Source: Megalobrama amblycephala (lineage: Eukaryota; Chordata; Actinopteri; Cypriniformes; Xenocyprididae). From it: a DNA stretch of 64,000 nucleotides. The DNA lies in assembly GCF_018812025.1 (NCBI RefSeq), contig NC_063062.1, forward strand, positions 7,193,058 through 7,257,057, given 5' to 3'. Of this stretch, positions 12,771-25,299 are shown in pieces. Position numbers and translations under genes: made by a program. The notes beneath the pieces were generated by a model. It made no database searches. It saw only the letters and a program-made list of their open reading frames with translations, and was not told where the DNA came from. Position 1 is the first letter of the stretch; each line of letters starts with the position of its first letter.

Positions 12771-14087
12771 GTAAACAGCCTTTATCTGCCATTTAGAAAA
12801 CCAGCTGTGTGTTTTTCTTTTTTCTTTTTTTTTTTTATGCATCTATTTGATTTCCTAAACTCTTGCAGTGGCCCGGCGAACTGTGGATAGTGCATGTGTG
12901 TGCTGGTGGATAATTTGTATAAACATTCATGTGTAGTGTTTGCTTTCCATCAGGATAAAATTTGGAAAACATTTTGGCATGTATGTTCAACCGAGTGAAC
13001 CGTAACAAACTGTACGGTGTTTTTTTTTTTTCCTTCTTCATAATGGACTAGAAAAATGCAAGAGCCAAGGGCAATCAAAGGAAAATTGGTGTTTGTTTGG
13101 TGTATTTACATACATGCATCTGGCCAGAGATGTTTGTGTTTTCACTTGGCAGCACATGACGATCTGTAATTACACTAAAACGTTTCTGCACCACATCAAA
13201 TTTCGGTTACCTTATTGAATCTATGTTCACTGCCCTGATTTGGAGTTTGCTGAAAGCTAGCTCTTTAAATTTCAATGACCCGTTCTGCTTTCTCAAACTA
13301 CCGTTCATCTGAACCCGACACGGGTGAAGTCAGTCCCCTGTAAACTCCTGTTTTTAATGAACCCTTTATAATTGGAAAATTTTCAAGTGAGGCCGGAAAG
13401 ACCTGGCTTACGTTCTGAAATTGTTTTATTAACGGTCAGAGTGAAATCGTAACGAATGCTCCTTTAATGACGTCTAATGATGTGGATGTATTGTGTTTAC
13501 ATGAGAATGGTAATTAGCGCAGTGATCGCTCATAAACAGTAGAAGTCAGAGTGTGTGCGTAACGAGGTATGGCAGAGAAAGCTGGACAGGGAAATCGATG
13601 ATATTAGAAGGATTGCACACAACAGTGCCCTGCTCCTTAGTGCAGATCTCTGTTCTTCAAGCACCCGACTATCAGGTCGACTTTTCCTCAACCCTGGCTT
13701 GTCAAAAGGATTTACCGTCAACTGTCAGAATGCAGTGACATTCGTAACCCCCAGCCAATCAGTGCAAAACTATATTGACGTGTGCACAAATGTGACTAGG
13801 AATTAGAGACCCATTGAACTCTCATGCCAGACTGTAGATTTTTTCCCCTAAATGTTCATTCATGCATCCATGTTTATCAGAAATAAAAAAAGGATGGAAA
13901 TTCATCAGATATTTAAAATATTTGGTCACAATAAGTACCACATTGATTATTGGTGATATTACAGATTTTTTTTTTGCAACTGTTGATAGTTGATATGTTG
14001 GTTGATTTTGGATATATTTAATTGTCCGTGCTTATTTCCTATATTTTTTTTACATTTAGATTACCATTGTCATCATTTACCGCTTAC

Positions 14088-14609
14088 TTAAAGGTGATAG
14101 AGAGGATTTTTTCGTCGACTGAGAATCCAAAGACTGTTACTGAGTTTTTGAAATGAGCGCATGCGTAAGAACAACCCCCTCCTTCACATTTCAAGAGAAC
14201 GCCTCCCAAAACTCGTGCACGAGTGTTGGAACATGAGTGTTTACCACCGGCATTCACTGTGTTGTGTTTTTTGGATTCATTATGTCGGACTCACCGCAGG
14301 TAACTCATAATCTGCAGTTGTTACTCCTGTCTCCTGACAAAAACATTGCATGCGGCGCCTGTGGAGTGTGGAAAGTTACTGGAGCGCGCAGCCTCGCTCG
14401 TCTCTCACAAGGAACGTCACGGCAGTGATTGACAAGCCAGAGGGCCAATTGGCTGATGTTTTTAAGGCCCTACCTCGTGCACAGATGATGTATATTAATA
14501 TTATTACTTTCAGTGCACCTAATAAATAGTCTTTTATCAGTTAGTAAAGACAGTTTCAAGTAATATTGCAAAAATGTATATAACAAAACATCCTCTTTAG
14601 CACCTTTAA
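14088..14609. mobile_element. TTAA-flanked MITE, AAAGGTG...AGAGGAT ends
   Basis: The left end TTAAAGGTGATAGAGAGGAT and the right end ATCCTCTTTAGCACCTTTAA are inverted relatives, with TTAA at both borders. It is 522 bp. A GC-richer centre (about 14160-14420) has an open frame of 63 codons with no recognisable domain. The structure fits a non-autonomous TTAA-targeting DNA transposon, distinct from the other TTAA families in this window. Confidence 0.7.
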
Positions 14610-14854
14610 ATAACACTGTTAAATGTAATCTTTAGCAGATCTCAACATAAATATACATTTTTCATACCTAAATTCTTTTGCGTGTAATTTTTAGTGATAT
14701 TTTTTTTTTTATCTATTATATCTACTACTATTTTTATATCTAAAATAGTATAGAAATTCAAATGTCTGCCATTTATCGTTTATCATCCATAACATGAAAA
14801 TAATAATTGATCTTCTAGGGCTGGACGATTAATAGCCTAAAATCAAAACCTCAA

Positions 14855-15600
14855 TTAATCCTTAAATGCATGACTGTTTCGCCAGTCATTCTTACATATT
14901 CGGGTCTTTATCGACCCAGATCTATATCTAACAGGGAAGGATCTCTACCTGTCGTGATAATACAAAACTCCTCTGATATTAGAGTAACAATTACAGAAGA
15001 ATAAAATAAATCGTATTTTGTTACCTTTTGGAGCTTGAAAGGGCTCCGTTTGAGCAGATGTTTATTGCCATCATCACTGTCCTCGTCAGAGCTCATTTCC
15101 CAGTAAATTCAGCAAATAATGGGCTAGTTTTATGTTTGAGGTCACGAATATGAGCCCATTCGCGATCTCAGACATATTCTCAGAACTATATAATTTTCAA
15201 CATTTTCAAAATCAATATTTCGATCGCTAACAGCTTCACCAGATCAATCCAGTGACAGTTACAGTCATGTTTGATTGCGTTTAGTACTTGCTCTGCAGTA
15301 AATCAATGAGACCATTTCATGTTTCTCTTATTATTTCGTTTTCTGTCTAAATGAGTCGTCACTTCAGCATTGTGTTTCAGACATTGCCACCTTGTGGAAT
15401 AAAGGCGAATTGTGACCCTATACAATTTTAATAGGCATTCTTTTACAATTTTATGATTTTTTCTTTGTTGTATTCTTTATAATGAATTGATTGAGGAATA
15501 CCAAGAAGGTTGATGTCTAACTTTAAAAAATGAACGAGGAGGAGGGTAGTGAATGACGTCCCGGGTCACTAAAGACCCAATGTATGCATTTAAGGGTTAA
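14855..15600. mobile_element. piggyBac-like element with TTAA duplication
   Basis: The borders are TTAA at 14855-14858 and 15597-15600. Just inside are the imperfect inverted repeats TCCTTAAATGCATG and TGTATGCATTTAAGGG. GGGTC/GACCC motifs also recur near both ends (near 14902-14920 and 15562-15578). The CCYTTAAATGCAT terminus and the TTAA duplication fit a piggyBac-like non-autonomous element. It sits in an older hAT-like fragment. Confidence 0.65.
14908..15096 (-). pseudogene. Possible transposase N-terminal remnant
   Basis: A 62-codon minus-strand frame begins MSSDEDSDDGNKHLLKR, with an acidic Ser/Asp-rich start and a following basic patch. Many piggyBac transposases begin with an acidic Ser/Asp/Glu-rich tract, and this frame lies just inside one end of a TTAA-flanked element, pointing inward from that end. 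No catalytic Asp motifs or C-terminal zinc-binding domain are present. It is at most a remnant left by internal deletion. The assignment rests on composition and context only. Confidence 0.3.
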
Positions 15601-15831
15601 TTGAACATTTTACCTTGATTACGATTAATGAACGATTATTTTGTTTCTGGGTTTTTTTTCCATAGTTCACTTACAAGGTTTGTACTGTAAATTTACTTGA
15701 CTTTTAAAGGTGGGATATTTTTTCCTTTTGAAAGAGTGATCTGACATAACAGCTCACTTTCAGCAGTTATTTTATCTATGGATTGTAACATTTCTTACAG
15801 ATTTCTGCTCGTAAATCAGATACAGATAAAT

Positions 15832-15942
15832 TAGGAGTGTACCTTTTACCATATGTTTTGGAGTATTGCCATAATATTGTATTGTGAGTTCAGTATCGTG
15901 ATAAGTATCGAATCGTGACATGAGGGTATCATTATACCCCTA
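15832..15942. mobile_element. Short hAT-like remnant (TAGGAGTGTAC...TACCCCTA)
   Basis: The left end TAGGAGTGTACC and right end TATCATTATACCCCTA are imperfect inverted repeats, and the interior has TATCGTGATAAGTATCG. This resembles an internally deleted hAT-type element. No 8-bp duplication is evident. Confidence 0.4.
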
Positions 15943-16145
15943 TTCCGTAGTGCAGTCAGGTTCCCAAAATTTTTAGAGTGGCATACCACCTGAGGCATTT
16001 CACATTCTTTTGCATACCCCCTCTCATCCACTTATAAAATTGTGCGTCTGTATATTAAATGGATGTTTCCATCAACTTCCATGACCTATGGCTAACAGTT
16101 TAGATAGAGAATTTATTTCAATTAGCTTATTCAGTTCAAATGCAT

Positions 16146-17041
16146 TTAAAGGTGCCCTAGAACTTTTTTTTTAAAAGATGTAATATAAGTCTAAGGTGTC
16201 CCCTGAATGTGTCTGTGAAGTTTCAGCTCAAAATACCCCATAGATTTTTTTTAATTCATTTTTTTAACTGCCTATTTTGGGGCATCATTATAAATGAGCC
16301 GATTCAGGGTGTGTGGCCCTTTAAATGCTGACGCTCCCCGCCCACGGAGCTCGCGCTTGCCTTAAACAACATAAAAAAAAGTTCAAACAGCTAATATAAC
16401 CCTCAAAATGGATCTTTACAGAGTGTTCGTCATGCAGCATGTCTAATCGCGTAAGTACAGTGTTTATTTTGATGTTTACATTGATTCTGAATGAGTTTGA
16501 GGCTGTCCTCCGTGGCTAACGGCTAATGCTACACTGTTGGCGAGATTTATAAAGAATGAAGTTGTGTTTATGCATTATACAGACTTAGATGGTAACTTTA
16601 ACCACATTTAACAGTACATTAGCAACATGCTAACGAAACATTTAGAAAGACAATTTACAATTATCACTAAAAATATCATGTTATCATGGATCATGTCAGT
16701 TATTATTGCTCCATCTGCCATTTTTCGCTATTGTCCTTGCTTGCTTACCTAGTCTGATGATTCGGCTGTGCAGAGATCCAGATGTGTAATCCCTTTCATA
16801 ATGTTGGGAACATGGGCTGGCATATGCAAATATTGGGGGTGTACACCCCGACTGTTACGTAACAGTCGGTGTTATGTTGAGATTCGCCTGTTCTTCGGAG
16901 GTCTTTTAAACAAATGAGATTTATATAAGAAGGAGGAAACAATGGAGTTTGAGACTCACTGTATGTCATTTCCATGTACTGAACTCTTGTTATTTAACTA
17001 TGCCAATATAAATTCATTTTTTGAATCTAGGGCACCTTTAA
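16146..17041 (+). mobile_element. TTAA-flanked element, AAGGTGCCCTAGA family, copy 1
   Basis: The left end is TTAAAGGTGCCCTAGAAC and the right end is TCTAGGGCACCTTTAA, with TTAA borders. Internal landmarks shared with the other four copies are GTCTAAGGTGTCCCCTGAAT, GGCTAACGGCTAATGCTAC and the palindrome TGTTACGTAACA (16853-16864). No transposase frame is present. The five copies in one gene (16146, 19765, 29470, 44927, 54271) make this the most repeated family in the window. Confidence 0.85.
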
Positions 17042-19219
17042 CGTAATATTGTGTTTGAGAAAAATGTGGTCATACTGAAAAAAAGAGGCAAATTAAGCCC
17101 TTAAAAAGTTTATTTCTAACAATGATGTACATGTTTGTATCATTTGTGTTCATAAGTGTATTTTGGACCAGCATGGCTTTTCATCACAATGGCTTGTGAC
17201 ATCTCAAAGAGCTGTGATGCTGTCTGCCTTTGGCTTATTCATAGACTACAGCAGACAGGCCCTCTAATGGCATGGCACATCACATCAGCCCGGGAAGCCT
17301 GGCCTATAGGTGACAAAAGAGCATGATCTCTCATATCTGACAGCTCTTGACCATCTCCCCATCAATCATCAGCTCTTCTATTAGCCCAGCTGTGTCATTT
17401 TTTAACTATATTAAGCCATACAGTAGAAATGCTCTGCAGTGTGCCAGGAGAGCATTCGCTCGTCCGCGAAGCCATGTGCTTCGAATATCCTTCCCGCATC
17501 AGGCCCCGGCTGTGTTTTCACATTGCTGTCATCTGGTTCAACAGTCTTAGCATGTTGTCAGCGGCAAATAATTCCAGATTTTCTTCTTTGAGGAGAGACC
17601 GTGTCACTCTGACTTATGACAGCTTAACATAAAGTAGAGTCGAAGGGGAAGCCAGAATTACTTTGTAAACACACACGCATCAAGGCGTCTACGATCCGCA
17701 AGCCCAAGGACAAATACCTCTCATCTGCCAGGCTGCAGTGCGGCAATAATTCCAGAGATGAAAGCTGGATGGGTTTTAGTGAGGAGACAAACTGCTTCCT
17801 ACATCCAAGGGCCCGAAGACTCATTTGACATAATGAGACGATAAACTAAATATGAGGGAGTAAACTCAAAAACACCAACGTTTAGATGTTCAAGCGCATC
17901 CGTCAGTGTGGCAGAATAAACACGTCTATAATTTTCTCTGCGTTGCACTTTTGGTGTGATATGTCTGTGGGCTTGGTTAATGTGAGAGGCACAGAGAAAT
18001 ATTAATGGCCGTTCATCGTCCGTCCATAATAAATGTGCAGGCGTGTATGGGAATAGCGACGTGATCGTAAATTTGGGATACTTATCTGATTGCGGTATGC
18101 AGTTTATGACATCATCTCATAGCTTTATATCGATGCTAAATCAGGATGTCTGGTATAAGTAAATGCTTCCTGGGCAGCTGGTCTGGACTCAGGGCGATCA
18201 CTTATGGAAATGCATTAAATTCAATCATCTCAAGTTTAAGAGGGTCTGGTCATTGTGAGGCTTCTAAACTGCATTAAAGTGTTTTTTAGAATCTCTCTGG
18301 ACTGTTCAGGATACTCAATTTATTTCCAATCTTCTCTAACTTGAATTTGTAGTTATGTTATACGAGTAAAAACCGCAGTGTTTTGATGTGCTTATTACGC
18401 ATTAGTATGGTTTAGTCGAAATGGATGCCACATTTAATTTGATGCGAGTAAAAATAAGGCTAAAAGGAACATAAATTCAGTCCGTTTAATATGTGGTACT
18501 GTCTGTAGTGTTTTAGTGTTTTTTAAGATTAGATGTAAGAGGGTGTCAATGACAGCAGGTTAATGACAGCAATAAATGAACTATTCAACATCAGCAAATA
18601 CATGTTCATCCAAAAGTGACCAATATAAATAAATGAGAAAAATATTAAGAACCGATGTGGTACTGATATGGTACTGACATATCATGCATCTCTATCCCTA
18701 AATTATGCACATTTCCAGCTTTGAAATTCACCTGGCTCTTGTGAAATAATTTTGAGAGATGTATTACCTGAGCTGGATTTGGTAACACTGGCATGGCTAT
18801 TTTTCTTCTGCAAATTCAAAAATGGCAATCAAAATAGACTTCCAAGCTTATAACTTCTAATATAATTTTTTATCCCCTTAACATGTAACCCATGTCACAA
18901 AGTCTTTTTCCATATCGTTGTAATCATTCACATACTAATGCTCTTTTGCCTAAATCAGAGTGTAATGGTCTGGCTGCACATTCCTCACACCTCTGCTGTC
19001 TCATTGCTGTAATGATAGCCAGACAGACGTATCAGCTGTGAATGCATAATGAGCTTTTTCTCTCTTTCCATTAGAGCTGTGATTCCATTACCCCTGAAAA
19101 CAGTTGCGCTTTTCTGTTTTTGTGGCTGTATTATGGTTTTGTTGTTGAGAAAAATCATGCTCAAGGAAATCAAGACATGTCTTGGGTCGCATTTTACTTC
19201 TACACTACGGGCATGTAAT

Positions 19220-21151
19220 TTAAAAGGCACCTATTATGCCCCTTTTTACAAGATGTAAAATAAGTCTCTGATGTCTCCAGAGTGTGTATGTGAGTTTTAG
19301 TTCAAAATACCAAACAGATCATTTTTTATAGCATGTTAAAATTGCCAGTTTTGGGCGGTGAGCAAAAACTAGCCGTTTTGTGTGTGTCCCTTTAAATGCA
19401 AATGAGCTGCTGCTACCAGCCCACTTTCAAGAAGAGGCTGGAGCTTCAAGAGCTCATGCAACAAACAAACAGGACAATGTCAAGCACTGAAAATGTCCAA
19501 AACTGTCAATAATGGTGTTCATTTGGAACCGGAGTCAGACAATGATGCCTACAGAGCCAGAGAATATATGCTGCTATATATATATGGAGACAGAACAGGT
19601 ATAGTTTAGTTTATAAGTTATGTTGTCATCTTGTAATGAAGTGTATTTTTATCATTGTGGGGTGGTTGTGTTCACACACTGCCAACACACATTTATGTCC
19701 AAACACCACGTTCAAGTGAATTTCTGACTACAGTCAAGAACAGGCTGTTTTCGCGCATGTGCCTTTAAAGGTGCCCTAGAACTTTTTTTTTTAAAAGATG
19801 TAATATAAGTCTAAGGTGTCCCCTGAATGTGTCTGTGAAGTTTCAGCTCAAAATACCCCATAGATTTTTTTTAATTCATTTTTTTAACTGCCTATTTTGG
19901 GGCATAATTAGGAATGAGTTGATTCAGGGTGTGTGGCCCTTTAATTCTCGTGCTCCACGCCCCAAGAGCTCGCGCTTGCCTTAAACAACATAAAAAAATT
20001 CAAACAGATAATATAACCCTCAAAATGGATCTTTACAAAGTGTTCGTCATGCAGCATGTCTAATCGCGTAAGTACAGTGTTTATTTTGATGTTTACATTG
20101 ATTCTGAATGAGTTTGATAGTGCTCCGTGGCTAACGGCTAATGCTACACTGTTGGAGAGATTTATAAAGAATGTGTGTTTATGAATTACACAGACTGCAA
20201 GTGTTTAAAAATGAAAATAGCGACGGCTCTTGTCTCCATGAATACAGTAAGAAACGATGGTAACTTTAACCACATTTAACAGTACATTAGCAACATGCTA
20301 ACGAAACATTTAGAATCATGTAGTTATTATTGCTCCATCTGCCATTTTTTGCTATTGTCCTTGCTTGCTTCACAAAGCTGTGCACATCCAGGCGTTAATA
20401 CTGGCTGCCCTTGTGTAATGCCTTGAATGGGCTGGCATATCATATTATCATGAATCGGTGTTATGTTGAGATTCGCCTGTTCTTCGGAGGTCTTTTAAAC
20501 AAATAGATTTATATAAGGAGGAAACAATATTGCTCCATGTCTTTTCTGACACTCTTGTTTTTTTGCAAGGTAAATTATTGAATCTAAGGCACCTTTAAAT
20601 GCTTGCTGCCCCGCCCCCTGCTTAGGTCCTGCCCTCAGTTTCTCTGCCAAAGTCTGATGATTCAGCTGCTGTGCCCCGCCCCCTGTCTATGATGTTACAG
20701 TGTTACAGTGATTTCAATGTTACAGAAATCGTATGTGTATATTAGATCTGTGGCACATTCCCGTCAAAAATAATACTAATCCATTGCGTTCGCTCAGATG
20801 TCAGTAAGTGAAGACTGTTATGTTCACTCTTACATCCAACAACAAAACATCTCAATTACTTACCAGATATCGTTGTCACTACAGTTGCTTGAGCGTGGAG
20901 AAAATGGCGGACAGCGTACAACTCGCTGAGGGCGGAAACTATAGTAATACAGTACTGTCAGTCAGTGGGCGTGGGCGGGGCATGAGTAATGTGACGTCAT
21001 CTAATGAGATGCTTTGGTTTAATGGGGTTTAAAAAAAAAAGCAGTGGATGGATTTTTATCATTGTAGGGTGGTTGTGTTCACACACTGCCAACACACATT
21101 TATATCCAAACACCTTGTAAAAGTGGATTTTGCATAATAGGTTACCTTTAA
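19220..21151 (+). mobile_element. TTAA-flanked element, AAAGGCACCTATTATG family, host of a nested copy
   Basis: The left end TTAAAAGGCACCTATTATGC and right end GCATAATAGGTTACCTTTAA are imperfect inverted repeats with TTAA at both borders. Removing the nested element at 19765-20598 leaves about 1.1 kb. It shares its opening layout (terminal repeat, then AAGATGTAAAATAAGTCTC) with the AAGGTGCCC family, suggesting related elements. No protein is encoded. Confidence 0.75.
19765..20598 (+). mobile_element. AAGGTGCCCTAGA family, copy 2, nested
   Basis: It has the same ends as copy 1 (TTAAAGGTGCCCTAGAAC and AAGGCACCTTTAA) with TTAA on both sides, inserted into the TTAA of GCCTTTAAATGC in the surrounding element. 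It lacks the CGACTGTTACGTAACAGTCG palindrome, having lost that segment near 20440-20460. It is therefore younger than its host. Confidence 0.82.
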
Positions 21152-23030
21152 CATCGAGTGAGCGATTTGTACACTTTCTACATCTGCAGCACATCCGTGT
21201 GGCACCCATTTAGTGCTCCATGTGGGATATTTGGCTCAAACAATTGATTCCAAAAGAGTTAGACAATGTATGTTGAGTTAAACAATTCAATTTTATTTAT
21301 GCTGAACTATTTTATTGAATACTTTGCAGTGTTGTAAAAATAAGTGTATTATCAAACGTGTAATCAGTACTTTTCGCAGTGCATTAGAATGCTAGAATTT
21401 GTCTAAAATCTTAAATTCATCATGAAATGAAAATGGACAATTCTTGTTTTTTTTTAAATGGAAAATTGCAGTATTTATTATAAATTATTTATCCTTGCAC
21501 ATTATTATTATAGATTATTATAGATTATAGATTCAGTCATAATACTTCACCTCCCTCTTGCAGCGACATCTCTTCTCTTCTCTGATGACGGGGCAACCTG
21601 TCACTCACATGAGATCACAGCAACATCAACCACCTAATCAATTCCCAAAGGACAAAATCAAGTCCCACCCTACATTTTTTTTTTCTTGTTCAAGAAGCAG
21701 TTTGCACTCGCTGTTTCAAATACTTCACAATAGGGAATAAAAGACTAATCGCAACTTCCGTTTCATGCAGACTTTAAGAGGCAGCATATGATCAGGCTGT
21801 GTACATTTTGAAACCTGTGATGCCTAAAATGCAGTTTAGGTAGGCAGTTCACTATAGTTTGCACATGCATATGAACATGAGAAGGAGAGGGAATGAGTTA
21901 AGTGCATAAGCACATGTTGAGTTAACAGGGAGCTGCGCTTTAAGCGCCTTTGGCAGCGTCTCCCACCAAAGCTCTTGGGGGATTTTTATTAAGAGTCCTG
22001 GTAGAGCTCTAGGATGCTTTTGGTCATTGCTCACCCTTTTAAAAAAAACCCTCCATGCTCACAGGCAATCAAAGTGTGCTTGCTGAGATGTTTTACATTT
22101 TATACTCACAGATTGACGCAGATTTTCAAACTTTATCTGTAACCCTTAGTCTAAAACGAAATGAATTTTTTAGAGCAGGTCAAATCTGCATTACTATGAA
22201 TGTAGGTTTTTAAAATCTAGCTCTCACGTATAACATTGTTGGCACTGGCTGATATTGCGTTTATGGTGTAATCAGTTTATCTTTATGTGGAAAATGCCGT
22301 TTTATTAGCTCATTTTCTGGAACAAGTTAATAGGCTCATTTTCAGTTACAGATACTGAAGTTAGATACAATTAGCACAGCACGTTTGGCATACACACCTT
22401 TCAGAATGAGATCACAATGTTTATTCATCAGCATTAAGCTGTAAAATGTCTTTCCTGAGGACTTGGCAATTTTACTGTTTTTCCACAATACAAACCGCAT
22501 TGTTGGTAAGCTAATAAGGTAAATGTGTTTTGTGACAGAATTTTGCATGGCTTTGTGCTGTACAAGGGAAAAGTTGTTTATCAGTTGTTTATCATTTTAT
22601 TTAAGATTAATTAGGACATCAATTCAATAACAATCTAGACAGTAGTAAATAAGTGTTATTTATATAAGGGTAAATGACGTGGCGGGTCATTTTTTTGTCC
22701 AAAGGCCTTAATAATAATAAAAAACAAAGATATAATCTCCAAAGTATGTAAGGTAGTACAACTAGACCTATTTTATTGAATCCAAAAAGTTTTAATTATA
22801 TTTTGCTATATAGTAAGGTATTTGAAAGATTTTGAAGTGTCAAAAGTTAATTCGTTTAACCGTCCAAATGCCAATACAGCCATTTCATTTGTGATTAAAA
22901 TATTTTAAAATGTAATAAATGTATATATTTTTTATTCTGGCATGATTTTATAACATCATATATCAACATGGTATTAAAATTATGTGTAGAATGTCCCAAA
23001 TTATGAAAATTAATTAATGTCAATAATTTC

Positions 23031-23412
23031 ATTGATTTCATTCGGAGTAACCAATATTAAGGGACCTTTTTTCGATCAAGTCATGCGGTCAATATCATGT
23101 GACAGGATGTGACATCATTCAGACACCTGCAAAGAAAAGTAACTAACTCTCTTTTATATATTTGAATAATTCATGTTTTCACTTGCTCATACGCATGTCC
23201 CGAAACATCAGGTCATTCGGTACAACCGCTATAAAACATGGAAAATGTTGTAATATTTTAAAAACTTGTACTAAATATAAAATGTTTGATTGTCCTTTTG
23301 CTAGCTAGATAGATATCAGCCTGTTAGCATTGTTTGAAGATATCGTCATTCGGTATAACCAAAAGTGTCATTCGGTAAAACCGAATTTTTGGTTAAACCG
23401 AATGACTTTTTT
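23031..23412. repeat. Iterated TCATTCGGTNNAACC motif with hairpin
   Basis: CATTCGG-type motifs occur at about 23040, 23213, 23345 and 23367, and the inverse GGTTAAACCGAATGAC at about 23391-23406. The last three form a local hairpin: TCATTCGGTAAAACCGAAT is itself palindromic and is followed by the inverse copy. This looks like the end region of an unrecognised mobile element (borders possibly within 22660-24010), but no terminal repeat or duplication could be fixed. Confidence 0.4.
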
Positions 23413-24834
23413 GGTGACAAATTTTGTCCATCTTGTAAAAAATGACAAAAGCACTGTTAATTAATTATAAAAACCACAATCTCATTGTTAACACTTAATA
23501 AAACTTCAAAATTAATTACATTTCCATTATGTTTTTTACACTATAAAAAAACTTATTCATCAATGACCCATAAATAAAGTATGCATTGGCAGTATGTGAA
23601 ATAATGGGTGATATAAACAAACATTAAAAATTCCATTTCCACCGCACAAGAAATAGTAGTAAATCGCAATCATGATATGACACGAAAATTCAGAATTATT
23701 ACTTTATTTTTTTTTTTTTATAATTGACTTTTTGTTATTATTTTGACTTTAGTATCTTATAATTTTGGCTTCATATCTCTATGATTTATCAACCATGCTT
23801 TTTTCTTATGTGTCAGAAATGGGCTTCCATAATGCATAGGAAAAAATATGTCTAACTACATATATACCACAATATACATGTTTTTATTGAAAAGAGATTC
23901 TAAAACCACTAAAAACATCAATGAACATTTTGACTTCGGTACCCAAAGTAAAAGCCACGAGAGTTGTGCTTTAATGCAGCATGTTTTTACCATCGTTTTC
24001 CTATAAGAGCAATGTGGTATTCGATAAGTCGAGTGGTTTTACTGAGTGGGTGGTTGAGTTCGGAGGAAGCCCTGGTATGTCAATGAAGCATGTGTTAAGT
24101 TCAGCTCTGGGTGTGGGTGGCTGTGTTTAAAGGAACAGGTGTGAATTTATTACATGGCTTTGTGTGTACACACGGTCACGTATGCACACTCACACAGATG
24201 GCATGTGTATGCTCTAATGCCTTCTGTTAGTGTATGATGAAGTGATGCCTTGTAGGCATGACCCCATACAAGAACACCTGCCCACCAGGAGCACATTTAT
24301 ATCACTATATTGCTGCTTCAAGAATCAAAATGGCTGCAAACTGAATTCTTTTTCCTATTGTTGTCTTTTTTTCTGGTCTCTTTTCACAATAGATGGGAAT
24401 TTGAATTAAGGAAGATGCTAAGCTCTCTCTATGAATTAAAAGAATCTGCTGTGTCGTTGAGGTCAGCGCAAGCGGTGACCCTGCTGTGCATTCGAGCATA
24501 TCACCCTTTGCCCTCGCTCTTTCTTACTTCTTTTAAAAGAGCACAGCAATATCCGTGACATTTCAGAGATAGTAATTCAGAGATGAACACAATGTGTGAA
24601 GGACCCAAATCCATTTTGGTTTCTCTAACACACAGGAAACAGATCTGCATAAAAGGGTGGAGTCTAAGACTACAGGGGGCATTTTGCTCTCCAGTGCCAC
24701 CTTGTGCCCGCTTCACATTGTTTGGACTCATCTGTACAAGAAATTAAACATCAGTTTATTTTTAATAACTCTATTTTAATGAACATCAATTGTTTTTTGG
24801 TAAGAGAGTACTTTGGTTTTTGTTAACAGTGGCA

Positions 24835-25299
<465 letters not shown>

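Larger units (their letters stand above)
14816..15650. mobile_element. hAT-like fragment interrupted by a TTAA element
   Basis: TAGGGCTGGACGATTAAT at 14816 is a hAT-type left terminus. Joining the sequence before 14855 to that after 15600 restores a run rich in CGATTA/ATTAATCG motifs (15606-15645), as in related elements. The right terminus is not recognisable, so the end is approximate. Confidence 0.45.

Noticed and set aside
12771..12890. Open frame continuing past the tmtc2 exon
   Set aside because: It crosses the GTAAAC donor, and similarity to TMTC2 stops exactly there.
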